Below the pieces are notes generated by a model, which saw only the letters and a program-made list of their open reading frames with translations, did not search any database and was not told where the DNA came from. From CAYQTE01 sp964420285 (GTDB lineage Bacteria; Planctomycetota; Phycisphaerae; Tepidisphaerales; Tepidisphaeraceae), in assembly GCA_964420285.1 (NCBI GenBank), contig CAYQTE010000009.1, forward strand, positions 1-64,000: DNA of 64,000 nt. Reading direction: 5' to 3'. Position 1 is the stretch's first letter. Each line of letters starts with the position of its first letter. The position numbers were made by a program, and so were the translations under genes. This document shows positions 37,774 to 46,969 of the stretch, in pieces.

Positions 37774-37862
37774 GATGGCGTTGTTGCAGTGGACCGCATT
37801 GCAGTTACAATAGCCGGCCGTGGCGGGCAGATCTGTAAGGCAAAGTACATTGGAGAATCGAC

Positions 37863-39314
37863 ATGCGGATGAGGACATTCATCGTGTGCTGCGTCGCAGC
37901 GTTGGTGTCGGCGATCATGGCTTGTCCATCGTCGGCACAGATGGGCCGGACATGGCCATCGGAGAAGAAGATTGTGCCGGACCCGGTCACCGGGTTGCCG
38001 CTGGAATTCCTTACCAGCACCGACGGCACGTACACACAGTCGAAAATCTACCAGACGCATCGTCAATGGACCTCGGACGGAAAATGGCTCATTTTCCGCG
38101 GCACGCGTGAGACTGGCTCGCAGGCGATGGCGGTGAACGAAGAGTCCGGGCTTATCGTGCAGGTCACGGAGAACGGCTTCATGGGAATGCTGTGCGCCGG
38201 CAACAAGACGATGAAGCTGTACGTCATGCAGAGCGGCGGTGGAGGCGGAGCACGAGGTGCGGCCCCGGCGGCGGCGCCCGGCGCGGCCCCTGCCGCGGGA
38301 GCGGCACCGGCCGCTGGCGCAGCGCCGGCGGCGGGCGCGCGTGGCGCTGGCCGTGGCCCGCGCGGGCCGCAGCAGATTATCGAAATCGACATGGAAGAAC
38401 TCTTTGCCGACGTGCTGGCCAAAACCGTCAAGCCCGCGGCCAATTACACCCGCGTCTGCGGGACGATTCCGGCGACCCTTCCGGCCGACGGCAATATGGG
38501 CCTCGACAGCAACGATGATTTCATGTACTTCCGCGTCAACGGGCCCGAGACCGCCCAATTGTCGCCGGGACAGACCCTGTCCAAGGGCTTCGGCCCGCGG
38601 GGCATGGGCGCCGGACCCAGCGGCCTGCGCAGCATGAATCTCAAGACCGGCGAGATCAAGATGATCTGCAACGTCGGCTTCCAGATCGGACACGTGCAGA
38701 GCAATCCGTGGACTCCCAAGCAGATCGTGTTCTGCTGGGAAACCGGCGGCAAGGCGCCGCAGCGCACGTGGTTCGTCAACGCCGACGGCAGCGGTCTGCG
38801 GCCGCTGTTCCCCGAGGCGGATTTTGACTGGATCACCCACGAAGCATTCATCGGCCCCAATGAGGTAGCCATCGCCATCCTCGGTCATCGCAGCATTGCT
38901 TCGGCCACACCCACTTCGGATTGGGGTGTCGCCGGCACGATGCAGCATCCCACCGGTGTCGGCATCGTGAACATCACCACCCACGAAATGCGGATTGTCG
39001 GGCAGGTTCCCGAGGATTCTCCCGGCCGGTCGGACTGGCACGTGGCCGGATCGTCCGACGGCCGCTGGGCCGCCTGCGACGATTTCGCGTATGAGGTCTG
39101 GGTGTTCGACCGCAAGAACAGCGAGCGGACGCTCCTGGCCGGTCCGCAGAAGACCGGTGCGGACCACATCCACCCGACCTTTAACGGTGACAACACCAAG
39201 ATCGAGATCGAATCAGCCCTGATCTCGAAGGACAATCGGTCGCTAAACATCTGCGTGGTGCCGATGCCCAAGTCGCTGCTGAATCGCACCTACTCGCAGA
39301 AGCTCGAGCCGTGA
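37863..39314 (+). CDS. Oligogalacturonate lyase-like beta-propeller protein
   Basis: 483 aa with signal peptide (CCVAALVSAIMACPSSAQ). Blocks such as WPSEKKIVPDPVTGLPLEFL, YTQSKIYQTHRQWTSDGKWL and the later PTFNGDNTKIEIES match the oligogalacturonate-lyase-like propeller family. Residues about 124-163 are a Gly/Ala/Pro insertion built on AAPAAG repeats that interrupts the propeller. True lyase activity is not certain, since many family members only share the fold. A TACAAT box lies at 37806-37811. A strong terminator follows the gene. Confidence 0.8.
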   Translation: MRMRTFIVCCVAALVSAIMACPSSAQMGRTWPSEKKIVPDPVTGLPLEFLTSTDGTYTQSKIYQTHRQWTSDGKWLIFRGTRETGSQAMAVNEESGLIVQVTENGFMGMLCAGNKTMKLYVMQSGGGGGARGAAPAAAPGAAPAAGAAPAAGAAPAAGARGAGRGPRGPQQIIEIDMEELFADVLAKTVKPAANYTRVCGTIPATLPADGNMGLDSNDDFMYFRVNGPETAQLSPGQTLSKGFGPRGMGAGPSGLRSMNLKTGEIKMICNVGFQIGHVQSNPWTPKQIVFCWETGGKAPQRTWFVNADGSGLRPLFPEADFDWITHEAFIGPNEVAIAILGHRSIASATPTSDWGVAGTMQHPTGVGIVNITTHEMRIVGQVPEDSPGRSDWHVAGSSDGRWAACDDFAYEVWVFDRKNSERTLLAGPQKTGADHIHPTFNGDNTKIEIESALISKDNRSLNICVVPMPKSLLNRTYSQKLEP

Positions 39315-39334
39315 TTGGGAAGGCGGGTTTCGTC

Positions 39335-39367
39335 AGCGGCGCCATGGACATGGCGCCGCTTTTTTTT
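39335..39367 (+). terminator. Rho-independent terminator
   Basis: A 10-bp stem, AGCGGCGCCA (39335-39344) with TGGCGCCGCT (39351-39360), is closed by a 6-base loop and followed by a run of eight T. It ends the oligogalacturonate-lyase-like gene before the convergent FapA gene. Confidence 0.93.
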
Positions 39368-39434
39368 GCGCTGCGCGAGGCCGGGGACCGTCGCGGGGAG
39401 ATGAGCGAGGGGTTCACCGTGACCCCAAGGCCGC

Positions 39435-40862
39435 CTACGCGGCCTGGAAGTCGACCAACTGCTCTGCCTTTGCTTCCTCAATCGGGTCGATCGGCCATGA
39501 TCGCAGAGCGCTTTTTGAACGGTCGTTGCCGTCGATGAGCAGGATCTGAGGCACGTCGCCCGACTTGCGCGCCGCCAGCGTCAGCGGACCCTGTATGGCC
39601 GACTCAAACGCTGTCTCCACGCCCAGGAAGCGGACGACGACGCCAGCGTGGACCATGTCGGCCACCTGGATCTCGGTGCGGGCGTTGGCAGTCAGCAGGC
39701 TCATGTGCCGTTCGCGCTCGGCCACCATGCGCGTTGTGGCGGTTTCCAATTCCTCGGCCTCGTAAAGCAATTCCGTCGCCTTTTCCCGCTGCTGAGTCGT
39801 GAGGCGTTTCATCTGCTTGAGCAGCGGTTCGATCTTTGCCCGAATGTCGCGGGCGCGCTTGCGGCTGGCGCCGATGGCGGCACAACTGGGGGTGACGAAC
39901 GACCGGCAAATCACGCTGTTACCGGCCTCGACGATTGTGCGCACGCCGTTGAGGTGTCCAAGTTCGCGGCAGGAAATGCCGCCGTTTGCCGCCACCGCGC
40001 CGCCATAAATCGGGCCGTGCGCGACCGTCAGCCGTCCGGCGCAGGAGACCCGGCTGTGTACAATCTCGCTCTGTGCATGCACATCCGCGCCGGCGATAAC
40101 CACGCCACCGTTGATGAAGAGGCAGCGCAGATCGCCGCCGATGACAAATCGACCGCTTTGCGTGCCGACGATCCCGCCTTTGACGTTGACCGAACCGCCG
40201 GTCTGCAGACGGATGGATTCGATGGCCCCTCCGACCGTCAGCGATCCGCTGAGTTGAAGGCGGCGTCCCTCGGCGAGCGTGCCCCTGACGACCATGTCCC
40301 CGTCGAAGTTGACCGGCGGTGGGTTGTCGTCGTCGTCAGCTCGAAGTTCGAGCAACGGCTCGACCGACAGGACGTTGCCGTTGAGCCGCAGGCTGCCGGC
40401 GGCCGTGGCGATGATTTCGGCTTTGTCGACATTGAGGTTCCGGCCGATTTTCAGGGGTTGCTGGTCCTTTTCGGGGATGATGGGCTGGCCGAAAACATCG
40501 CGGCCGTCAACCCCGGGGACTGTGGGAACAAGCGTCCCGATGACCTGTCCGACAGTGACTCTGGCGATCGTGCCGGCGACCTCATCAGCCAGAGGCACGC
40601 GAAAATCGACGTGTTCGGGGCGAGGAGGCACGGCGGGCGTACCGGAGGCAACGACAATCGAAATCGCCTCGCGCTTGCGGTTTTCCAGAGCTTCGATAAC
40701 CAGGCCGTCGTCAAAAGAGGCGAGCTTCATGTCGCGAAGGCCGGCGATGACGGACGCCGCTGTGACGGCCGCACCGGCCTGAATGTCAAGCGTGACAGTT
40801 GCCCGATCCGGCGACAGTTGAAGCTGGAATCCGGTCTGCTGTTCAGCGACTAGTGTTGCCAT
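39435..40862 (-). CDS. FapA family (DUF342) protein
   Basis: 475 aa. The N-terminal half has the DUF342 pattern, with GTIARVTVGQVIGTLVPTVPG and GVDGRDVFGQPI. A right-handed beta-helix of polymerising type follows (LQLSGSLTVGGAIESIRLQT ... GSVNVKGGIVGTQSGRFVIG). Near residue 340 a coiled segment begins (KIEPLLKQMKRLTTQQREKA). DUF342/FapA proteins are found beside chemotaxis and signalling genes in several phyla; a structural or scaffold role is suggested. It is the last gene of the chemosensory cluster, 26 bases after a cheY. Confidence 0.87.
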   Translation of the reverse strand: MATLVAEQQTGFQLQLSPDRATVTLDIQAGAAVTAASVIAGLRDMKLASFDDGLVIEALENRKREAISIVVASGTPAVPPRPEHVDFRVPLADEVAGTIARVTVGQVIGTLVPTVPGVDGRDVFGQPIIPEKDQQPLKIGRNLNVDKAEIIATAAGSLRLNGNVLSVEPLLELRADDDDNPPPVNFDGDMVVRGTLAEGRRLQLSGSLTVGGAIESIRLQTGGSVNVKGGIVGTQSGRFVIGGDLRCLFINGGVVIAGADVHAQSEIVHSRVSCAGRLTVAHGPIYGGAVAANGGISCRELGHLNGVRTIVEAGNSVICRSFVTPSCAAIGASRKRARDIRAKIEPLLKQMKRLTTQQREKATELLYEAEELETATTRMVAERERHMSLLTANARTEIQVADMVHAGVVVRFLGVETAFESAIQGPLTLAARKSGDVPQILLIDGNDRSKSALRSWPIDPIEEAKAEQLVDFQAA

Positions 40863-40888
40863 GATCTTTCCCCATCATCTATGTTCCC

Positions 40889-41266
40889 TCAAGCCGCCTT
40901 GGCCTTGGCCAGAGTCTGAGTGACCCTCTCCATCAGCGATTCGGGCGTAAAGGGCTTGACGACGTAGTTGTTGACACCCGCCCGGATGGCATCGAGAACC
41001 CGGACCTTTTCGGCTTCGGTGGTCGCCATGATCATCAGGGTCTTTTTGTCGGTCTCGCGGACCTTCCTCACCAGAGTGATGCCATCCATGTTCGGCATGT
41101 TCCAGTCGACGAGCATGAGATCAAATCCGTTAGGAGTCGCAGCGATGGCGCACAGAGCCTCCAGCCCGTCGCCGGCCTCGGCGAATTCGATTCCGGGCAG
41201 GGCGGAGAGAACCCGCTTCTGAATCGTTCGCATGGTCTTCGAATCGTCAACAAGCAGACATTTCAT
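40889..41266 (-). CDS. cheY: CheY-type response regulator
   Basis: 125 aa single receiver domain. The acidic pair is in LLVDDSKTMR, the phospho-acceptor Asp in LVDWNMPNMDG, the switch Thr in IMATTEAEKV and the Lys in VVKPFTPESL. All catalytic residues are present. It lies between a CheX-like gene and fapA. A second cheY is at 44304-44669; this one may be the branch dephosphorylated by the CheX-like neighbour. Confidence 0.92.
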   Translation of the reverse strand: MKCLLVDDSKTMRTIQKRVLSALPGIEFAEAGDGLEALCAIAATPNGFDLMLVDWNMPNMDGITLVRKVRETDKKTLMIMATTEAEKVRVLDAIRAGVNNYVVKPFTPESLMERVTQTLAKAKAA

Positions 41267-41291
41267 GGCGTTATCCTCCGATGTTTTCCAG

Positions 41292-41786
41292 TCAATTACC
41301 CGGATTCCTCATGATGCAGACCTCAACCGCAAAACTGCCGAAGGTCGTGTTGCACGGAATGACCAGGCAGGGGATCGTGTGCATGTTCGCCACGACATAC
41401 CCGTTGCCGATCACGACCGTCGGTATGGAAATGCTCGCCAGACCGCCCAGATGCTGCTTGGCGCTGCCGGCAATCATGTTCGTCAGCTCGCCGATGGCAT
41501 CGGCGAAATCGGGATCGTTGCGAGCAAGCTTTGCCCCGGCAAACGCCTCCACCAACTTCTCGGCGGCGGCGTCTGAGAAACTCACCATGACCGATCCGGT
41601 CAATTGGCCGGAAAATCCGATGATTCCGCACACCTGATAGCTGGTGCTGGCATCGGTCTTGAGAAAAGGTTTATCCACCCTGGTCTGCACGTGTGCCATT
41701 GTTTGCAGAACATCGCGCACGGCATTCATGAATGGCGCGATGAGCTTCACGGTATCGGATTGAGGGGGTGCTTGTGTTTGAGTCAT
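41292..41786 (-). CDS. CheX-like chemotaxis phosphatase
   Basis: 164 aa. The CheC/CheX-type signature is visible: DAIGELTNMIAGSAKQ contains the Glu-x2-Asn pair (ELTN) that removes phosphate from CheY-P in this family. Strand-rich flanks (CGIIGFSGQLTGSVMVSFS; GNGYVVANMHTIPCLVIPC) match the CheX fold. The start at ATG 41786 gives the expected length. It lies directly after a second CheX-like gene, a tandem arrangement that suggests a heterodimer or two CheY targets. Confidence 0.88.
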   Translation of the reverse strand: MTQTQAPPQSDTVKLIAPFMNAVRDVLQTMAHVQTRVDKPFLKTDASTSYQVCGIIGFSGQLTGSVMVSFSDAAAEKLVEAFAGAKLARNDPDFADAIGELTNMIAGSAKQHLGGLASISIPTVVIGNGYVVANMHTIPCLVIPCNTTFGSFAVEVCIMRNPGN

Positions 41787-41821
41787 AACCTTCTCGGTTG
41801 GACATAAGAATGCCGCATGCA

Positions 41822-42289
41822 TCAGGCTGCGGCGGACTGCTCCTGAATTTTTTCGAGGATCGTCAGTGAAACAACGCTGCCCGCGCAGACAAACGCGATG
41901 CGGTTGATCAGGCGGCTGCCGGGCACGCGCGCCGAATAGTCGCCGCCTTCGACGACAGCCGGAAGCGAGAGGAAGCATCCGCCGGGCAAGAGCGCCTTGA
42001 TGTTGCCGCCGAGCATGTTGACCAGTTCCGCGATCGCATCCTGAAGATCGGGGACGGTGAGCTTGTCCGTGTCGGTGCTGAACATGGCCGAGGCCGCCAG
42101 CCGCGCGACCTCGATCGGGCAGTCGAGCAGGATCGCGCCGTTCCAGGCGCCGGCAATCTGGATGCACGCGGCCATCGAGCGAGGGCGATTCGCAAGAATT
42201 CCGGACGTTTCGGCCTCAATCGGCCGGCCAAGGGTCGTTTCCCAGATGGTTTTGGCAATCTGAAAGATCTCGTCTGAATTGAAAGTCAT
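41822..42289 (-). CDS. Second CheX-like phosphatase
   Basis: 155 aa. It has the same architecture as its neighbour, with DAIAELVNMLGGNIKALLPGG carrying the Glu-x2-Asn pair (ELVN). The overall similarity between the two is low, so they are old paralogues. The ATG at 42289 follows GGAGAA as ribosome site. The gene sits between cheR and the first CheX-like gene. Confidence 0.85.
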   Translation of the reverse strand: MTFNSDEIFQIAKTIWETTLGRPIEAETSGILANRPRSMAACIQIAGAWNGAILLDCPIEVARLAASAMFSTDTDKLTVPDLQDAIAELVNMLGGNIKALLPGGCFLSLPAVVEGGDYSARVPGSRLINRIAFVCAGSVVSLTILEKIQEQSAAA

Positions 42290-42309
42290 GAGTGTTCTCC
42301 GATCACCGC

Positions 42310-43149
42310 TCACGCCGCATTGGCGACACGCTGCCTGATCCGGTAACAACTGCTCTTTTCGATCGGCGTCCGCTCCAGGCCGTCGTCCAGGCCCATGCTG
42401 GTTTCGGCCGAGCCAAGGAAGAGATATCCGTCCGGCCTAAGCAGTTGCCTGGCCTGTGCCAGGATGCCGCTCTTGGTGGGTGTATCAAAATAGATCAGGA
42501 CGTTGCGCATGAAGATGATGTCCATCGGGGGCAGATTGAGCCAGGGCTGAACGAGATTCATTTCACGGAACTCGATCATGGTCCGCAGGCGGTCCTTGAC
42601 CTGCCAGACAAGGCCGCGTTTTTCGAAATACTTGACCAGCATCGCCGCCGGCAGCCCGCGATTGACTTCGATCTGGTTGTAAGACCCGCTCCTTGAGCGG
42701 GCGATCATATCCAGAGAGATATCGGTGGCGATGAAGATCAGCTTCCATTCCTCGACACGGGGGATGTTCTCGCACAGTGTCATGGCGATGGAATACGGTT
42801 CCTGGCCGGTTGAACTGGCGGCGCACCAGATGGTCAGCGACTTTGTCGCCGCGCGGGCGGCCAGCAATGTCGGCAGAATCTGCTTCTTTAGCGCCTCGAA
42901 CGGAGACTGATCGCGAAAGAAGCTGGTTTCATTGGTCGTCATGGCCTCGACGGTGAGACGATGCAGGGGATCGAGGCGATTGCCCCTCAAACGGGAAACC
43001 AGAGCGCCGATGGATTCAATGTTCTGCTGGCGGATCAGCGCGGCCAGACGGGCTTCGACCAGGTACTCCTTGCCCGTCTCCAGCACGATTCCGGACCGGC
43101 CCCTCACGAGGTCGCATACGTAATCAAAATCTGCCCTGGCGATCGGCAT
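42310..43149 (-). CDS. cheR: Chemotaxis methyltransferase CheR
   Basis: 279 aa. The N-terminal helical domain (DYVCDLVRGRSGIVLETGKE) is followed by the SAM-binding domain (LTIWCAASSTGQEPYSIAM, IFATDISLDMIARSR as IATDISLDMI, MDIIFMRNVLIYFD). It methylates glutamates of the receptor encoded upstream. The SAM motif SSTGQEPYS is intact. CheB lies 21 bases upstream, so adaptation enzymes are paired. Confidence 0.95.
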   Translation of the reverse strand: MPIARADFDYVCDLVRGRSGIVLETGKEYLVEARLAALIRQQNIESIGALVSRLRGNRLDPLHRLTVEAMTTNETSFFRDQSPFEALKKQILPTLLAARAATKSLTIWCAASSTGQEPYSIAMTLCENIPRVEEWKLIFIATDISLDMIARSRSGSYNQIEVNRGLPAAMLVKYFEKRGLVWQVKDRLRTMIEFREMNLVQPWLNLPPMDIIFMRNVLIYFDTPTKSGILAQARQLLRPDGYLFLGSAETSMGLDDGLERTPIEKSSCYRIRQRVANAA

Positions 43150-43170
43150 GGTTGGTCCTGATTCCTACGC

Positions 43171-44277
43171 TCAAGCTGACATCGCGGCCGCAACGCACGG
43201 CCGCCGCAGGTTCACACAACGCACAATCTCACCGGCAATTTCGTTGAGCGGCAGCACCTTGTCCGCCAGCCCGGCCTGGGCGACAAACCCGGGCATTCCC
43301 CAGACCACCGACGAAGCCTCGTCCTGCACGATGACCCGCCCGCCGGCCTCGCGAATCCGCTCGCATCCGCGCATGCCGTCGTACCCCATGCCCGTCAGAA
43401 CCACCGCCAGCACGTTGGCGCCGTAGACGGAAGCGACGGACCGAAACAGCACATCGACGGCCGGCCGGCAGGAATTCTGCGGCGGCTCCATGTTTGTTGA
43501 CACAACCACTCGATTGCCCTGGCGTGCGACGACCATGTGGCATCCGCCCGGTGCGACGATGACCTGGCCCGGCTCGATAGATGTACCTCCGGCCCCTTCG
43601 CGCACCTGGACCGAACATTGCTTGGCCAGCCGGTCGGCCAGAAGCTTGGTGAAGATCGGCGGCATGTGCTGAACAATCACCACCGGCACCGGCAACGATC
43701 GCGGCAACATCGGCAGCATGGCCGACAGCGCATTGGGGCCGCCGGTCGAGACGCCGATCGCGACAATGTCTATTGTGCTGGGTGCTGCCAGTGCCCGAAC
43801 CACCGGCCTGGTGATTGCGGGCTTGACGGACACGGGCTTGGCAGACATAGCCTCGGGCGCCGGCTCTTCGCGCACGCCGCATAGGGCCTTGATCTTCGGA
43901 ATCAAATCACTCTTGATGCGGGAAAAGGCGGCGGCGATGCTGCCGACATTGGCGGGCTTGGTCACATAATCGTTGGCGCCGGCCGCCAGTGCGTCCAGCG
44001 TCGCCTCGGCGCCGCGTTCGGTCAGGGTGCTGAACATGATGACGGGGAGTTTCGGATATGTCTTTCGCAGCTCCCGGAGCGTCGAAAGGCCGTCCATTTC
44101 CGGCATCTCGATGTCCAGCGTCACCACATCCGGATTCACCTGCGGAATCTTGGCCAGGGCGATACGGCCGTTGGCGGCGGTAAAGACTTCAAGGTCCGGC
44201 TCAGCGCTCAGGGCGTCGGTGAGGATTCGCCTCACGACCACCGCGTCATCGACAATCAGGACTCTGAGCCTGGGCAT
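43171..44277 (-). CDS. cheB: Chemotaxis methylesterase CheB
   Basis: 368 aa. The receiver domain has VLIVDDAVVVRR, the phospho-Asp in VVTLDIEMPEMDG and the Lys in YVTKPANVG. After a linker comes the esterase domain with the catalytic Ser in IGVSTGGPNAL, His in VIVQHMPPIFT and Asp in VLTGMGYDGM. It removes receptor methyl groups or deamidates glutamines, balancing CheR. ATG 44277 with upstream GGGAGA is chosen over the preceding GTG. Confidence 0.95.
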   Translation of the reverse strand: MPRLRVLIVDDAVVVRRILTDALSAEPDLEVFTAANGRIALAKIPQVNPDVVTLDIEMPEMDGLSTLRELRKTYPKLPVIMFSTLTERGAEATLDALAAGANDYVTKPANVGSIAAAFSRIKSDLIPKIKALCGVREEPAPEAMSAKPVSVKPAITRPVVRALAAPSTIDIVAIGVSTGGPNALSAMLPMLPRSLPVPVVIVQHMPPIFTKLLADRLAKQCSVQVREGAGGTSIEPGQVIVAPGGCHMVVARQGNRVVVSTNMEPPQNSCRPAVDVLFRSVASVYGANVLAVVLTGMGYDGMRGCERIREAGGRVIVQDEASSVVWGMPGFVAQAGLADKVLPLNEIAGEIVRCVNLRRPCVAAAMSA

Positions 44278-44303
44278 CACATTCTCCCGGATCCGACTTC
44301 AAT

Positions 44304-44669
44304 TCAGGCAGCGGCCAGCATGCCGATCTTTTCCTTGAGGATTTCCGGCGTGAAAGGCTTCATGACGTATTCGTCGGCGCCGGCTTCCAGCGCCCGGACG
44401 ACGTCTTCCGTCTCTACTTCGGTTGTAACCATGATCATCTTCATGGACACATTGGCCGGGTCCGAACGAACGGCGCGCACGAAGTCGTAGCCGTTGAGCA
44501 CGGGCATGTTCCAATCGACCAGGGCCAGGCCGAACGGACCGTCGCTGTGCAGTCGCTGCAAACCCTCCTGGCCGTTGCCCGCCTCAACCACCTCATGGCC
44601 CATGCCGCTCAGCGTGGTCCTCAGGATCGACCTCATCGCCCGCGAATCGTCGACAACAAGCACTCGCAT
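44304..44669 (-). CDS. cheY: CheY-type response regulator
   Basis: 121 aa single receiver. The acidic pair is in VLVVDDSRAMR, the phospho-Asp in ALVDWNMPVLNG, the switch Thr in IMVTTEVETE and the Lys in YVMKPFTPEIL. It lies between cheB and the receptor gene. Two complete CheY proteins in one cluster imply two outputs, or one output and one phosphate sink. Confidence 0.92.
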   Translation of the reverse strand: MRVLVVDDSRAMRSILRTTLSGMGHEVVEAGNGQEGLQRLHSDGPFGLALVDWNMPVLNGYDFVRAVRSDPANVSMKMIMVTTEVETEDVVRALEAGADEYVMKPFTPEILKEKIGMLAAA

Positions 44670-44742
44670 CGCCGCTCCTGTGTTTCAAGTAAAACGCCGC
44701 GCCGGCGTGTTCTGCCGGCGCGGCGGGGGTTTTGGACTGCGA

Positions 44743-46791
44743 TCAGGCCTTAAACTTCTCGACGGCCTGCTGCAGCTCCATGGACATCTTGGACAGCTCG
44801 GAGGCCGCCTTGGACGTGTTGGTTGCGCCCTCGGTGGTGCTCTTGGCCGCCGTGGCCACGCCGGTGATGTTCTGCGCGATTTCCGAACTGCCCTTGGCGG
44901 CTTCGGTGATGTTGCGCGTCATCTCGTTGGTGGTGGCGGTCTGTTCCTCCACCGCGCTGGCGATGGTGTTGGAGATGTCGTTGATCTGATTGATGATCGT
45001 GCTGATCTGCGCGATGGCCTCGACGGACTCCTTGGTGTCGGTGCGGATCGCATCAATCTTCTGGCTTATGTCCTCGGTGGCCTTGGCGGTCTCCTTGGCC
45101 AGTTCCTTGACCTCGTTGGCGACGACCGCGAATCCCTTGCCGGCCTCGCCGGCGCGGGCCGCTTCGATCGTCGCGTTCAGGGCCAGCAGGTTGGTCTGCT
45201 GGGCGATCGACGTGATCACCTTGATAACCTTGCCGATCTCGACCGAGCTTTCGCCCAGCTTGGCGACCGTGGTGTTGGTCTTCTCGGCCACCTTGACCGC
45301 GCTGGTGGCCACGCGGGCGCTCTCGGCGGCATTCTTGGCGATTTCCTTGATGCTCGCTGTCATCTCCTCGGCGCTGGTCGCCACGGTCTGCACGTTCTTG
45401 CTGACCTGTTCCGAAGCGGCCGACACCACGTTCGCCTGCGTGCTGGTCTCTTCGGCGTTGGCGGTCATCTGGGTGCTGACGGTCGTCAGTTCCTCGGCGG
45501 CCGTTGCCATCGACGTTGAGTTATTCGCCACCTTCTGGAGCAGAACCTGCAACTCTTCGCGGTGCTTGACCTGCGGCGTGACGTCGGTGGCGTACTTGAC
45601 GACTTTGAACGCCTTGCCGTTGAGATCGAAAATCGGGTTGTACGAGGCCTGAATCCAGACCTCCTTGCCGCCCTTGCCGATGCGCTTGTATTCGGCCGCC
45701 TGGTACTTGCCGGCGTTGAGATCGGTCCAGAACTGCCGGTATTCGGCGCTGGAGCGGTAGCTGGGTTCCACGAACATGCTGTGGTGCTTGCCCTTGATCT
45801 CGTCAAGTTGATACCCCAGCACGCTCAGGAAATTCTCGTTGGCGGTGATGACCGTGCCGTCGAGATTGAATTCGATGACCGCCTGGGCCTTGCTGATCGC
45901 GGCAAGCTGGCCTTCGTAATCGGCGTTCTTCAGCTTGGTGGCGGTCACATCAATGGCGTACTTGACGACTTTGAACGGCCGGCCATTGAGATCGAAAATC
46001 GGGTTGTATGAGGCCTGAATCCAGACTTCCTTGCCGCCCTTGCCGATGCGCTTGTATTCGGCGGCCTGGAACTTGCCGGCGTTGAGGTCAGCCCAGAACT
46101 GCTTGTATTGCGGACTGGAACGAAATGCCGGCTCAACGAACATGCTGTGGTGCTTGCCCTTGATCTCGTCAAGCTGATATCCCAGCACGGTAAGGAAGTT
46201 CTCATTGGCGGTGATGATCGTGCCGTCGAGGTTGAATTCGATAACGGCCTGGGCCTTGCTGATCGCGGCAAGCTGACCTTCGTAATCGGCGTTTTTCAGT
46301 TTCGTCGCGGTGATGTCGCTGGCGTATTTCACCACCTTGAACGGCTTGCCGCTGGGGTCGAGGATCGGGTTGTACGAGGCCTGGAGCCAGATTTCCTTGC
46401 CGCCCTTGCCGATGCGCTTGAATTCGCCGGCCACGTATTCGCCGTGGTTGAGCTTCGCCCAGAAATCCCGGTACGCGGGGCTCTGCCGATAGGAATCTTC
46501 AACAAACATGCTGTGATGCTTGCCGGTGATCTCATCGAGGCGATAGCCGACGGCGCCCAGGAAATTGTCGTTGGCCGTGATGATGCTGCCGTCGAGATTG
46601 AACTCGATGACCGCCTGCGACTTGCCGATGGCGGCGACCTGCCCGGCCAGATCGGCGTGGACGGCGTCGCTCTCGGCCGTATTGTCCGAATCGCTCTCGA
46701 AGCGTTCGGGCGCCGGGGCGTCCAGGACGGCGGCGCCGCCGCGACTGGAGGAGCGGGTTCCGGCGGCGTTACGATTGGCGTAGTTTCCCAT
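44743..46791 (-). CDS. Soluble chemoreceptor with three PAS domains
   Basis: 682 aa, no membrane helix, so a cytoplasmic receptor. A Ser/Ala-rich start is followed by three PAS/PAC units at about 56-177, 178-299 and 300-413, with an exact period of 122 residues. The signalling domain (414-682) has the conserved tip LLALNATIEAARAGEAGKGF and helical methylation regions. There is no C-terminal CheR-tethering pentapeptide. PAS units of this type often bind heme, flavin or small ligands; no ligand residue is certain here. The layout recalls BdlA-type receptors (two PAS plus signalling domain), which control biofilm dispersal, but with one extra PAS. Confidence 0.93.
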   Translation of the reverse strand: MGNYANRNAAGTRSSSRGGAAVLDAPAPERFESDSDNTAESDAVHADLAGQVAAIGKSQAVIEFNLDGSIITANDNFLGAVGYRLDEITGKHHSMFVEDSYRQSPAYRDFWAKLNHGEYVAGEFKRIGKGGKEIWLQASYNPILDPSGKPFKVVKYASDITATKLKNADYEGQLAAISKAQAVIEFNLDGTIITANENFLTVLGYQLDEIKGKHHSMFVEPAFRSSPQYKQFWADLNAGKFQAAEYKRIGKGGKEVWIQASYNPIFDLNGRPFKVVKYAIDVTATKLKNADYEGQLAAISKAQAVIEFNLDGTVITANENFLSVLGYQLDEIKGKHHSMFVEPSYRSSAEYRQFWTDLNAGKYQAAEYKRIGKGGKEVWIQASYNPIFDLNGKAFKVVKYATDVTPQVKHREELQVLLQKVANNSTSMATAAEELTTVSTQMTANAEETSTQANVVSAASEQVSKNVQTVATSAEEMTASIKEIAKNAAESARVATSAVKVAEKTNTTVAKLGESSVEIGKVIKVITSIAQQTNLLALNATIEAARAGEAGKGFAVVANEVKELAKETAKATEDISQKIDAIRTDTKESVEAIAQISTIINQINDISNTIASAVEEQTATTNEMTRNITEAAKGSSEIAQNITGVATAAKSTTEGATNTSKAASELSKMSMELQQAVEKFKA
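45553..46626 (-). repeat. Triple tandem PAS-coding repeat, 366-bp period
   Basis: Three consecutive 366-base units inside the receptor gene. Units two and three differ at only a modest number of positions by eye, while unit one is more diverged. The pattern shows a recent duplication of the middle unit. Conserved stretches such as GGKEVWIQASYNPIFDLNG appear twice almost unchanged. Confidence 0.88.
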
Positions 46792-46969
46792 GACTGTAGA
46801 TCCTTTCGTGTCCGGCGCTAATCAATAGTGAGCGCCGTGACGTAATTCAGTTTTCCTGGCGCCACACAAGTGGGGCCGACTGTGTAATGGGTGTTCCGCA
46901 ACGCGCGGTTCCCGTGTTTGACTTCTCTTCATGGCGAGAATCATCTCGCGCAGGTCGCCGGCGCCGCCC

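Noticed and set aside
45553..46626. Regular repeats that might suggest a CRISPR or other array
   Set aside because: The repeat is 366 bases long, in frame and encodes PAS domains; no short repeats with unique spacers are seen anywhere in the window.
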